NCBI RefSeq assembly: GCF_016906535.1
Contig: NC_057385.1
Coordinates: forward strand, 3,534,001-3,598,000
Source: Rhizoctonia solani
Lineage: Eukaryota; Basidiomycota; Agaricomycetes; Cantharellales; Ceratobasidiaceae
DNA: 64,000 nucleotides
Reading direction: 5' to 3'
The notes under the pieces were generated by a model. It was not told where the DNA came from and did not search any database. It saw only the letters and a list, made by a program, of their open reading frames with translations. This document shows, piece after piece, positions 11,161 to 21,185 of the stretch (positions are counted from its first letter, which is position 1; every line of letters begins with the position of its first letter). A program made the translations under genes and the position numbers.

Positions 11161-12469
11161 TCAGAGGTCCCCATTTTCCGACTCATTCTCAGATAGATGG
11201 GCTTCATAGCCAGAGTATGTATTGGAAGGACATTGGCTAGCATAGTGTCCCTTTCCTCCACAGGTAGAGCATACAATAGGTTTTTTGCCCTTTCCTGCAG
11301 AGTCAAGATCCATAGGGCTTGGTCCAGAGTTGGAAGATTTTGGCTGGACTGGAGAGGGGTCTACAGGATGTGAGTCCTTTTTGAGACTTTTGAAGCTACT
11401 CTCAACCACAGTGCCATCATTCCACTTCACAGTAGGAATAGACATGCCCTTTGCATTTTTGCCAATTTTTGAAATGGTGCCTTTCCTTGCTTTTCCATCT
11501 GGTCCAATCATGTACACTTTATCCCCAACAGTGAGTTTATCCCTGGTCACATTGCCCAAGGCTCCTGTTGACGATGTAGTGCCCTTTTGGAACAGGAGTT
11601 TGGTCTGGCCCTTGTGTTGTGCCTGGAACTGTTCTAGGCGCGGGTCAATCTTCAGAGCTTTATCAGCAAGGTTCTCTAAGGAAACATTGCTGGCATTATG
11701 GTCATAGTCCTGAGCCATAAGCATCTCCTTGATTTTGAGAGACAGGCCATCATAGAAAAAGTCCCTTAGGGATATGTCATTATACCCTAGGTTCTGGGAG
11801 TAGGTTTGGAAGTCCTTGTAGTAATCTTGAACAGACTTGGTTTGCTTTAGGGTCTTGAATTTAGCCCTATAGTTCTCAGTCTTGTTCTGGACATTCCACC
11901 TTGCATTGAACTGCAACCAGAACCCATTGATACTGTGGAGCCAAGCCACTGGGTGATTATTGACAACATCCTCTTCTAAGTAGGGTTCAAGCCACTCATG
12001 AGCTTTACCCTCCAGGCAAGAGATAATAAAAGCTATCTGTTCCTCAACTGAGGCTTGGGGATATGAAACCCTCAGATAGTGAGAGACAGCCACCCTAAAT
12101 GAAACTGCTTTGTCTTTGTTACTACCATCAAACTTCTCTGGTAGGTTAAGCTTGGGCCTCCTGGACCCAGAGCCTGAGCCTGAACCAGAACCTTGAGGGC
12201 ACCAGCCAGAGCAGAGATAATATTCTCCAGGGCTTTGACTTGCCCTTCCATCTGGGTGATGCCACCATCATGGTTTTGAAAGAGTTGTTGGCAGTAGCAA
12301 GATCAGCAGTGTTATTGTGGATCTGACCAATTGCTACCTGCAAATTATGATTAACAGCCATGATTAAGGTTTTCAAGGCTGTGAGGGTCTGAGACACCTC
12401 TGCAGGTAATGAAGGTGCAATGGAAACAGAATCAGGATCCACAGTAACAAAGAGATTTTGGCTGCTCAT
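11161..12469 (-). pseudogene. Chromovirus gag, frameshifted
   Basis: ATG at 12,469 (MSSQNLFVTVDPDSV) opens a coiled N-terminal segment of about 80 codons. A frameshift near 12,250 and another near 12,100 lead into the capsid region (HYLRVSYPQASVEEQIAF.., 12,093 downward) and then to a CCHC knuckle (CSTCGGKGHYASQC, about 11,220-11,270) and an acidic tail ending at 11,161. Between capsid and knuckle lies a block reading GDKVYMIGPDGKARKGTI..VKWNDGTVVESSF, which looks like a small SH3/Tudor-like beta barrel; this is inference from sequence appearance. Gag forms the virus-like particle. Confidence 0.85.
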
Positions 12470-13022
12470 GATGAAAGTGGAAAAATAAAGAAGAAGAAGA
12501 AATATAAAAGGTAGAAAAGAGTAGAAAGGTTACAGGAGTTCTATACTACTGAAAGTGCTATACTACTAAAAACTATCCTAAAAATGTTCAAAAAACTATA
12601 CTAAAAAATTCCTGCTCTAGGCGCTAAAACTTTGCTCCACACCTAGCCTTGGACAGCCCCTGCAACTAATCAACAGCTATGGACAAGCGTGATATAGAAG
12701 TGGGTGTTCTGCAAGCGGGTGTTTTGCTGACTAAGTTTGCAAGGCAGTAGGTGAATGTATCCACCTGTCAGGTTGGTGATTCCTAGTCTATAGCCCTATA
12801 GTAATCCAGGTACTGCTTAGTCCCTCAGGGTCTTTGATTATTACACCCTTATGACCTTCAGCTATTCCCCAGGTACTGGTACCACAGATGGTCTCAATCC
12901 CCTAAGACTATAGTGCCCACTAAGCTGGCCCACCAATAGTCCTAGTTAAGCAATACTGGGGCAAATGCGTCACCCAGTAGAGTATTATATGCTAGCACTA
13001 ACAAGAGCACTGCACAGAGCCA

Positions 13023-13034
13023 AGAACTTGACCT
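13023..13034 (-). promoter_or_regulatory. Self-complementary primer binding site (Tf1-like)
   Basis: On the minus strand, two bases (TT) after the 5' LTR, AGGTCAAGTTCT is the exact reverse complement of AGAACTTGACCT inside the LTR (13,224 to 13,213). No tRNA-type TGG primer site is seen. This matches the layout of Tf1, in which the RNA 5' end primes reverse transcription. Confidence 0.7.
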
Positions 13035-13036
13035 AA

Positions 13037-13610
13037 TGTCAGAGTCTGACTAATGAAGAATGGGATAAATGCCTAAAGAGGCAGTGCTGGCTTTTGGGGA
13101 TAAGCAGAAGACTGCAACCAACACTTTAGATAGAGAGATTACTTGCCAAATATGGCACAAGACCCCTTAGAGTAGAGCAGGAGAGTGGGGAGGTAGTCAG
13201 TAGATTGACAGGAGGTCAAGTTCTGGTCTGAATGCCAGAACTCTCCCTTCATTATATACATCATACAGAACAAGGGAACTGTAAAGTACAAAGGAGAACA
13301 ATGGAAGACATACTACAAAGGTATGGGTAACTAAGAGAACAATAGAAGACATACTACAAAGGTATGGGTAACTAAGAGAACAATAGAACAATGCAACTAA
13401 GGACATATGGTAACTAAGTAACCAGAGGACAAAGCTAACAGGCTAAACAAAGGGACCATTCACATTCCATGTTGATTGCTCTGCCAGGGGAGTCCTGCAT
13501 GGCCTGTGGTCATGTTGGGAACATCCCCTGGTCCATATAATTCGTAAAATTTAGATAAAATGATAATAGAATATTAGGGTATCTGTGTCCATGCCTCTTG
13601 GGTCATGACA
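13037..13610 (-). repeat. 5' LTR of the chromovirus
   Basis: 574 bp. Read on the minus strand it has TATATAA (first T at 13,258). 34 nt further lies AGAACTTGACCT (13,224 to 13,213), the reverse complement of the tract just outside the LTR (13,034 to 13,023). Confidence 0.95.
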
Positions 13611-14763
13611 GCATGCCTTTGTTGAGCACCTTGCCATGATCAATGAATTGGTAACAATGGAACTGGCCAACTGTTGTCTGAACCTGGAGTTGATGGACCA
13701 TGCAAGAGGAAGGGTGGAGAGATGTACATGGGTTTATGGCAGTGGTGTTTGCATGTGATGTGAGGTAGCAGGTGTGCAGTGAGTGTGAGTTCATTGTTCT
13801 TGATTATATGTGCTGCCCCTCATGTGGCAATTCTTTTTCTTCTTCTTTTTTGAATAAATGCCCCCACATACACAGAAAGCATGAGAGCTACATTTCAATT
13901 AAGGCAAACTTCTTGTAGAAACCAAACCACAGAAATCTACAAGGAAAAACACAGAGAGGGAATCATGTAGACAGTACACACAAAGCACACAGAGACATGT
14001 GGCATGGGCAGAAAGAAGGAGCTGGCAAACCAACATACAGGTGGCTTAAAGGCTAACTTGAGTGGAGGCCATAAGTGTGGGGATGGGGCAGCCATGGTGG
14101 CAAATCTAGTCATAATTTGTGAAAGTAAATTTAGTGCATTTTGTTGAAGTGGGCAACTTCTGAAAAATGGACTAAATTTAGTCCATTCTTGCTTTGTTTG
14201 TGCTGGGCAACTTTTTGATGAGCACCAAACAAACAATGGACCAAATTTAGTCCATTTTTCAGAAGTTACCCACTTCAACAAAATGTGTTAAATTTACTTT
14301 ATTTCTCATTTTCTCCTCTCATACACTATATCTATCCTTGGAACTGCATTGCACAGGGTAATCCAACCCTCTCTTTCCATTTATGCTAGTCCTAACTTCC
14401 AAAAATGGAAGGTGCATGCTCTGTTGGGCTGTTAGTACATGAATTTGATTGATGTTTGCAAATTGAAATGATATGTATATGAATCAACGCTGAATCACGT
14501 GGTTTATTAGTAGAATATCATTTTCAGGGTTGCTTATCTAATAAATCCTTGCACATAACTGCAATTTAATGTGAAATATTAAAGACATGAATTTCAACAA
14601 ATGATTTTGAATTGCCATGATAAGTATGTAGATCAATGCGGAATCAAGTGGTCTACTAATAAAATTTCACTTTTGGGGCAGGTTATTTAGTGGGTTTGGG
14701 CGGAGAAATGTGATTTGATTTAAGGTTCTGCTCAACCCCTCCTTGAGCCAGACCCCCTATAAT
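13611..14763 (+). mobile_element. Element X, copy A, right part
   Basis: It continues the element after the insertion: the end of the ORF (stop at 13,756-13,758), a T-rich stretch, a palindromic MITE-like insertion (14,122-14,300) and two diverged direct repeats of about 150 bp (around 14,460-14,560 and 14,600-14,700) that share AATCA(A/C)G(C)(T/G)GAATCA. The right edge at about 14,763 (..GAGCCAGACCCCCTATAA) mirrors the left edge of copy B at 24,312 (TACTATAGGGGTCTGGCTC). Confidence 0.65.
14122..14300. repeat. Palindromic MITE-like element, long form
   Basis: A near-perfect inverted repeat with arms of about 70 bp (AAAGTAAATTTAGTGCATTT.. and its inverse ending at 14,300). The middle contains further palindromes (GGACTAAATTTAGTCC). 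The corresponding site in element X copy B has a 59-bp short form (24,777-24,835) with the same terminal repeats. Confidence 0.6.
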
Positions 14764-15654
14764 AAAGGGTTAAAAGAGGCAAGCTGGTAAAGCATCCCTA
14801 CAGGTACAAAAGTGCATACTTTGCTGTTCTGCACACTCTCACTGCCAAAACTTGCTTCAAATCTTTATTCTTGCACTCTGCTCCATCTCAACATGCCCAC
14901 TTTTCAATCAATTGATGCCCTGCCTTGAAATTACTGCATAGCCATTAACTTCTACATTCTCAGCAGACCAGAAGAGATGAAGGTGCATTTGGACAGTGCT
15001 GCCAACATCATACAAACACTAATGAGCACCAACAGCAGGAACAAGGTCAAATTCATCAAGTGCAACAACTACAAGCCCCACAAGTGGGGATTTATATATT
15101 GGCTTGATCCCAATGGTGCAGATGGAGCCAACTTCCTATATGAAAAAAGGGTAAATTACTGGTGGCATTTCATTGCCTCCTACTCTGGTGCTTTCAGGGA
15201 GTTTACATGGGTTTGCTACCCCTCCACCCACTGTCTCTGCGCTTCCCACAGCAAGGGAGCTCACTGAAGCAATGCAAAACCTAATTCTGCTCTATCCTTC
15301 CAACCCACCAGCTTACAGCACTGCTCCCAACTTGTCATTGACGCCTCCACCACACCCACACACTCTCAGGCCAACAGAAGAACATGTACCAGCTCCCCTC
15401 CCATTTCCACTTTTCTCCAGCATGCCAAACACTAACTGGACACCAGTTTATGTGTCTCCTGTGAGAGAGACGCATTGGGAGCCTCAGAACTACCTAGGAT
15501 GGAGCAATGAAGAAATAAGAAGGAATGCGGAGTCTTTTGAAAGCACTGGGGAAGGGAAAATGTTCACATTTGATGAACCGCTTGCAATTGATTACTCTTA
15601 ATGGATTCAAGCAGCTCTTTGTCACTGCCTAAAGACCTTTTTGAAGGGGGGCAT
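14764..15654 (+). pseudogene. 3' end of chromovirus family C: extra 3' ORF of unknown function
   Basis: The plus strand reads SIDALP, a TGA, then AINFYILSRPEEMKVHLDSA, KPHKWGFIYWLDPNGADGAN and, after a frameshift near 15,200, a Pro-rich part with ARELTEAMQNLILLYPSNPP and ending LAIDYS at 15,601. The same ORF occurs on the minus strand between the chromodomain and 3' LTR of the element at 17,575-21,185, so it is a third coding region of this family, downstream of pol. A purine tract (GAAGGGGGGCAT) precedes the LTR at 15,655. No domain is recognised. Confidence 0.55.
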
Positions 15655-16012
15655 TGTCATGAGCGTCTCCTGACATGTGTACTGGTTTGTTCACTCTCTT
15701 CCCCCCTGCCTGCATGTACTTAGAGAATCCACCTTCTACTTGATTAGTGTCCATCTGTTCTATTTGTATGTTTTCCTTCCTTGTTTGTGTCCTTCCCTCT
15801 TCTTTCCTCTTTCCTTGGACTTTGTCTGGACTTGTTCCATTCTAAGTGCTTCTATCTTGCTTATCTTGCTGCGCGCCGGTCCGGCTTACTGTATAGGGCC
15901 TCTTGACAATATGCTCCACCTTCCCTCTCATTTGTACAGACTGGACACCGCTTTTTCTATGTATTTACTGCTTTTCTATTTTGTTATGAAAGAAGACTGT
16001 GAATTGGCTTGG
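15655..16012 (+). mobile_element. Family C LTR, 3'-truncated
   Basis: It begins TGTCATGAGCG next to the purine tract of the preceding internal sequence, so it is that element's 3' LTR. It stops at ..GAATTGGCTTGG, about 80 bp short of the family end, where another LTR of the same family starts. Confidence 0.75.
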
Positions 16013-16443
16013 TGTCATGAGCCTCACCTCCTGACATGACTATGTATTACCTGCCACTTCCTTCCCCCCCCCCCCCAGTGCGTTTGTCTGGGGAACCCAT
16101 CTGTATCCATCCAATCTGGTGTACGGTTACTATCTTCCCTGTTTATGGTTTTCCCACTTCCTTCTTCTCTTCTTGCACTTAGTCTGGACTTATTCCGTTC
16201 TAAGTGCTTCTATCTTGCTTATCTTGCTGCGCACCGGCCTGGTTCACTGTGTAGAACTTCTAAGATATATGCTCCATCTTTTTTCTCAGTTGTATGGCCT
16301 GGACACTTCCCCTTCTCCTTGTATTTACCCTTTTCACTCTGTAATGAAAGAAGACTGGGAATTGCCTTGGAAACCCCAAGAACAATTTACCTTGAGAATT
16401 TCCCACTTTCTTCTAACAACAGTCATTTTATTCTTGGTTATGA
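16013..16443 (+). mobile_element. Family C LTR, nearly complete
   Basis: TGTCATGAGCCTCACC.. to ..TTCTTGGTTATGA, aligning with the solo LTR at 18,183-18,613. It is preceded and followed by CTTGG (16,008-16,012 and 16,444-16,448), which could be a target duplication if the last two bases of the LTR were lost. Confidence 0.7.
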
Positions 16444-16454
16444 CTTGGAACAAA

Positions 16455-16641
16455 CTTTGTCCAGACAGAGTGCAAGAAAGGGGCAGAGAAGTGGGAAGAG
16501 CACACACAAGGTAGGAAGGAAACAAACAAACAGATCAGATGGATACAGATGGGATGGGATGTACATGAGTTCCCCAGACACACGCACTAGGGGAGAAGGG
16601 AGCAACATAGAATACACAGGCACGTCAGGAGGCTCATGACA
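16455..16641 (-). mobile_element. Family C LTR fragment, inverted
   Basis: The 5' part of the family LTR in minus orientation, ending GGCTCATGACA at 16,641. Together with 16,013-16,443 it forms a head-to-head arrangement. Pol fragment sequence begins directly at 16,642. Confidence 0.7.
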
Positions 16642-17574
16642 AGTGGCCTATTCTGATTTGTGTCATCCTTAAACTTAGGTTCACAACTGTGGGCCATGGA
16701 TTTAGGCTCTGAGACAGCAACTGAGGTGGTGTTTAGGCTGCTTGACAGGGCGTCATGTCTCTGTGACTGTTTCCCAGGTCTGCAAACAATGGCAAAGTTG
16801 TAGTATGCCAGCAGATGCAAGTGCACATGATGCCTGTTGATTGTTTTGGCTGATTTCTGCTACTCCAGATTTTTGTAATCATTAAACAGAGTGATTGCCT
16901 AGCCAGTTCCTTCCAGGATTCTCCAATGCTCAAATGCGCAAATGCTGGCAAGTAGCTCCTTGTCATGTGTGTCTTAGTTCAGCCAAGCCGGTGAGAAGCT
17001 GGCTGAAATCAAATAAACAGGGTGTGAGCCACTATCTTCCTTTCTCCTAGATAGCACAGTGCCTGTGGTTGTTTCATAAGTGCCTGTTTCCAAGGTGTAA
17101 GGCTAAGGATCATCATGGTGAGAAAGAATAGGCTGCTTGCAAATTTCTGCCTTAATTGCATCAAATGCAGCCTTCTGTTCTTTTTTCCAGATCTATGATT
17201 ATTCCTTCTGAGTAAGATTGTTCAAGGGAAGTGCCAAGTGAGTGAAGCTAAGAACAAGGCAGCAATAGAGGTTTGCAAAACCAAATGATTGCTCTTATTT
17301 CACAATCTGGGGTCCAGGCCAGTCTATGATTGCTTGTACCTTGTCTTTCTCCACGGAGTTGCCATCAGTAGTAATCATGCGACCAATGTAGGTCACTTCT
17401 GCAACCAAGAAGTAGCATTTGGTAGGGTTGCAGAATAGACTAAGATTCAGCAAACAAGATAAGACATCCTTGATATGTTCCACATGCTCTTCTCTTGATT
17501 TATAGAATATCATAATATCCAAGTACACAACCACAGAGATATCAAGCAATTCATAGAGTATGTTGTTCATGAAG
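16642..17574 (-). pseudogene. RT and RNase H fragment of a Ty3/gypsy element
   Basis: Minus strand: NNILYELLDISVVVYLDI (17,570 downward) is the reverse transcriptase C-D region; the second Asp of YLDD is lost or shifted. It continues through the thumb (CNPTKCYFLVAEVTYIGRMI) to RNase H (about 16,980-16,750) and the end YNFAIVCRPGKQSQRHDALS. Several frameshifts and stops. Both ends are cut by family C LTR sequence (16,641 and 17,575). Confidence 0.8.
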
Positions 17575-18032
17575 TGTCACAACAAAGAATGAAATGACTG
17601 GTTGTGAGATATTGAGACAATTCACACGGATGAGAAAGTGGGAAATTGACAAGGTGAATTGTTCTTGGGGTTTCCAAGGCGATTCCCAGTCTTCTTTTAT
17701 AACAAAAGATGGAAGGGGGTAAATCCAAGGAGCAGGGACGGCGCCCAGGCCGCACAACTGGGAAGCAGGATAGAGCATATGGCTCAGAAGCTCTACACAG
17801 TGAACCGGGCCGGTGCGCAGCAAGATAAGCAAGATAGAAGCACTTAGAACGGAATAAGTCTAGACTAAGTGCAAGAAGAGAAGAAGGAAGTGGGAAAACC
17901 ATAAACAGGGAAGATAGGAACCGTACAAACAGATTGGATGGATACAGAGGGTTCCCCAGGTAAATGCACCAGGGGGGGGGGAAGGAAGTGACAGGCAATA
18001 CATGGTCATGTCAGGAGGTGAGGCTCATGACA
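17575..18032 (-). repeat. Family C 3' LTR
   Basis: 458 bp from TGTCACAAC to GCTCATGACA (plus-strand reading). It is followed on the element side by the tract TTGCCCCCCATC, the complement of a GATGGGGGGCAA polypurine tract. Confidence 0.85.
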
Positions 18033-19300
18033 TTGCCCCCCATCAAAAGCCCTTAGGCAGTGACAGAGGGCTGTTACAGCCATTCAGAACAATCAATAGC
18101 AAGTAGCTCCTCAAAGCTAAACAGCTCCTCATTCTCACTGCCTTCAAATGTTTCCACATTCCTTCTCATTTCCTCCTTGCTCTGTCATGAGCCTTACCTA
18201 CTGACATGACTATGTGTTGCCTGTCACTTCCTTCCTCCCCTCACTGCATAGGTCTGGGGAACTCATCTGTATCCATCTAATCTGTGTGTACAGTTCTTCC
18301 CTCTTCCTTGTTCCCTTCTTGCATTTAGTCCGGACTTATTCCGCTCTAAGTGCTTCTATCTCGCTTATCTTGCTGCGCACCGGCCCGGTTCACTGTGTAG
18401 AGCTTCTGAGCCATATGCCCCATCTTGCTTTCAATGTGCGGCCTGGACAACGTCCCTCTCCTTGTATTTACCCTTTTTTTTTCTTTTTGTTATAAAGAAG
18501 ACTGTGAATTGGCTTGGAAACCCCAAGAACAATTCACCTTGTCAATTTCCCACTCTCTACTCTGTGAATTGTCTCAATATCTCACAGCAGTCATTTCATT
18601 CTTGGTTGTGACATGTTCCATCCTGGGTAGCTCTGAGGCTCCCATTGCGTTTCCCTCATTTGAGACAAGTCACCTGGGGTCCAGTGAGTGTCTGGCGTGC
18701 TGGGGAACAAGGGGAACGGCAAGGGTGCTGGTGCATGCGCCTCTGTTGGCCTGGGAGTGTCTGGGCATGCTGGAGGGCTCACTGGCATTGCCGGCCTGCT
18801 TGTGTTGGCTGGTGGGTCTGCTGGGTAAAGCAGAATGAGGTTCTGCATTCCCTAGGTCAGCTCCCTCGCAGATGGAGGTGTGGAGACTGTGGGGGTGGAG
18901 TAGCAAACCCATGGCAATGCCATTGTGCCAGATCCTTGAAAGCACCTGGATGGGAGGCAATGAAGTGCTACCAGCAATATACTCGCTTTCCATACAGTGT
19001 GACTGGTCCTTGTTCTCCCCTGGGGTTGAGCCAATAGAGGAATCCCCACTTGGGGTGCTTGTACACGTTGCGCTTGAAGAACCTGACCTTGTTGTGGCTG
19101 CTGGCGCTCATCAGAGCAAGAATGATGTTAGCAGAGCTGTCTAGGTGTGATCTCATTTCTTCTGGGCTGTTCATGATGTAGCAATTGATGTTGAGGCAAG
19201 GGTTGTAGGCTAAGGCGTCAATAGAGCTGAAGATGGGCACGCTGGGATAGTGGGGAGCGCAAGAAGAACTTAGCAGGGCAATTTCTAGCAGTGAGAGCTT
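18033..19300 (-). pseudogene. Extra 3' ORF of family C, split by a solo LTR
   Basis: Minus strand after the chromodomain: FSSIDALAYNPCLNINCYI, NSPEEMRSHLDSSANII, KHPKWGFLYWLNPRG, then a Pro-rich segment (ARELTQGMQNLILLYPADPP) and WEPQSYPGWN at 18,614. Here a plus-strand LTR interrupts it; on the far side (18,182 to about 18,075) it resumes with KEEMRRNVETFEGSENEELF and ends LAIDCSEWL. At least one frameshift lies near 18,900. It shares its whole length with the plus-strand copy at 14,764-15,654. It is unlike standard chromovirus proteins and no known domain is recognised. Confidence 0.6.
18183..18613 (+). mobile_element. Solo LTR of family C inserted in the family's own 3' ORF
   Basis: 431 bp, TGTCATGAGCC to GGTTGTGACA, with flanks TGCTC (18,178-18,182) and TGTTC (18,614-18,618), a target duplication with one transition. 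It has TATAAA (18,491-18,496) followed 34 nt later by AAGAACAATTCACC (18,525-18,538). It is opposite in orientation to the element it interrupts. Confidence 0.88.
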
Positions 19301-20540
19301 GTAAAGTGACAAAGCGGGCAGTTTTTGATTTGCTGAGTTGCTTGACTATCTTGCCCTTTCTAACTTTGCGTGCATTTGCAGGGATGGGACTATTGGCGGC
19401 TGGGGCATCTGGATAATTAGCAAAGAAGTCGCGCAATTTGTCCTTGCAATGCTGTAGATCCTTGGTTGGTTCCCATGTGTACTTATGGGGCGCATATCCC
19501 TTCCATCTGACCCTGTACTTCCAGACCCTGTCTTCTGCTGCCCAATCTACAAATTTGTCTACTTCATACTCTTCTTCTCCTTCTGTTGTGATCACAGGCG
19601 GGAGAGGAGTGAATGTGCAATCAAACTCTGTGTCCTGTTTGAAAGCAGACAATAAGCTGACATGGAACACATCAAGGATTTGTTGTTTGGCTCATTCATC
19701 AGTAATAGGCAATCCTGTGGGTTCCAGGAGCGGTGAAATGACAGGAGAACAGCCATACACAATCTCAAAAGGCGATTTGCCTGTTGCTTAGTCTGGCATT
19801 GTTGTGAGCAAATGCAGCCAGTGGAAGCCAGTAAACACAATGAGACCGTCTAGGATTAATGAAGGGACGTAGGTAAGCCTCTAGCCATTGGTTCTTGATA
19901 CCAGTTTGCCCATCAGATTGTGAGTGATAAGCAGTAGAGAAACTAGGAGTGATCTGCAGAGATTTGTAGAGTGCCTTGAGGAACTTGGAGTTGAATGTAG
20001 TCCCTCTGTCAGACACAGTGCGCTTCAAGTGCCATGTAGCTTCCAGACATGTTCCAGGAACATCTGAGCTACATCCTCAGCAGCGGCAGTTTCCTGACAG
20101 GGAGTCAAGTGCATCATTTTTGTGAAGCAGTCCACAACCACCAGAATGCTGTCATATCCCTTACATTTGGGAAACTTGACAATGGAATCATATGAGATGT
20201 CTTCCCAAGGACCTGCAGGGACAGAAAGCCGGTTGAGAGCAAAGTTGTGCACATGGCCCTTGCTTCTTTGGCAGATTTCACAAGTCTCCACATAGCAATT
20301 GACTTGGAATTTCATTGCTGGCCAGTAGTAGTCACAACTGATTAACTCTAGAGTCTGTGCTACTCCTTGGTGACCAGAAGCAGGGGAACCATGGAAGGAT
20401 AAGAGCTGCTGTTTGATCTGTTCATCTGGCACAACTATTCTTCCTTGATACAGAAGTAGACCCTTCTGAATTGTATAGCCATTGACGATTCCCGTGATCC
20501 GGCATCTGCCAAAGCATCCGATGCAAACTACACGCAATCT
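19300..20540 (-). pseudogene. Integrase and chromodomain of family C, broken
   Basis: Minus strand from 20,540: zinc finger with FHGSPASGHQG..CETCEICQRSK; core with DSILVVVDCFTKMMHL (Asp), VSDRGTTFNSKFL (Asp) and TAYHSQSDGQTGIKNQ, where the third acidic residue of DDE appears replaced (GQTGIK in place of GQTER or GQTEV). A frameshift region follows at 19,680-19,790, then a C-terminal part and a chromodomain (YRVRWKGYAPHKYTWEP, about 19,470-19,520), and a basic tail. It is cut off upstream of the zinc finger. Confidence 0.85.
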
Positions 20541-20718
20541 GAGAGGTGTAAAGAGGTAAAAGAGTTCAGGTCTTTTGGAATCAATGTGAGAGTAGCCTAG
20601 TTGGCGGTGTGCAATAACCTAGTGCGCTTTGTGGCAAGGGAAAAGAGAACTGTAGGAAGTAAAGGTAGGGATGAGGACCTGAGTGATGTCCAGGTTGATA
20701 GATTGGCTACAGCCTGGA

Positions 20719-20732
20719 AAGAACAATGTCAC
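20719..20732 (-). promoter_or_regulatory. Family C self-complementary primer binding site
   Basis: Two bases inside the 5' LTR edge, the minus strand reads GTGACATTGTTCTT. The LTR tract 34 nt after its TATA box (AAGAACAATTCAC, plus-strand 20,823 to 20,811) pairs with all of it except one bulged C. Confidence 0.6.
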
Positions 20733-20734
20733 TA

Positions 20735-21185
20735 TGTCACAACCAAGAGTGAAATGACTGCTGTGAGATATTGAGACAATTCACAGAGGAGAGAGTGGGA
20801 AATCAGCAAGGTGAATTGTTCTTGGGTTTCCAAGCCAATTCACAGTCTTCTTTTATAACAAATGATGAAAGGGGGTAAATAAATGGAGAATGGACAGTGT
20901 CCAGGCCGCACAAGTTGGAAGCAAGATAGAGCATATGGCTCAGAAGCTTTACACATTGAACCGGGCTGGTGCGTAGCAAGATAAGCAAGATGGAAGCACT
21001 TAGAATGGAATAAGTCGAGACTAAGTGCAAGAAGAGAACAAGGAAGAGGGAAGAACATAAACAGGGAAGATAGGAACTGTACACACAGATTAGGATACAG
21101 ATGAGTCCCCCAGGCAAATGCACTGGGGGGGGGGAAGGAAGTGGCAGGCAATACATAGTCATGTCAGGAGGTGAGGCTCATGACA
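20735..21185 (-). repeat. Family C 5' LTR
   Basis: 451 bp, alignable with 17,575-18,032. On the minus strand TATAAAA begins at 20,857 and the primer-complementary tract at 20,823. Confidence 0.85.

Larger units (their letters stand above)
7062..13610 (-). mobile_element. Ty3/gypsy chromovirus, full length (6,549 bp), TSD GCATG
   Basis: LTRs at 7,062-7,636 and 13,037-13,610 are the same except for about one base. They begin TGTC and end GACA, and are flanked by the perfect 5-bp duplication GCATG (7,057-7,061 and 13,611-13,615). Minus-strand order is 5' LTR, self-complementary primer site, gag, protease, reverse transcriptase, RNase H, integrase, chromodomain, polypurine tract (GAAGGGGGGGAAG next to 7,636), 3' LTR. 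Both gag and pol carry several frameshifts although the LTRs indicate a very recent insertion. It interrupts element X. Confidence 0.96.
17575..21185 (-). mobile_element. Chromovirus family C, internally deleted element
   Basis: The LTRs are 17,575-18,032 (3') and 20,735-21,185 (5'), both minus. Internal sequence holds only integrase, chromodomain and the extra 3' ORF; gag, protease, RT and RNase H are missing between 20,540 and 20,735. No target duplication is shared by the outer flanks (TGAAG and TTTTT), so the structure may be a recombinant. A plus-oriented solo LTR sits inside the 3' ORF. Confidence 0.8.

Noticed and set aside
15677..16639. Frames of 120-164 codons on both strands in 15.7-16.6 kb and 17.5-18.0 kb
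   Set aside because: They fall inside LTRs of family C, are repeated in every LTR copy and have no domain; they are accidental frames.
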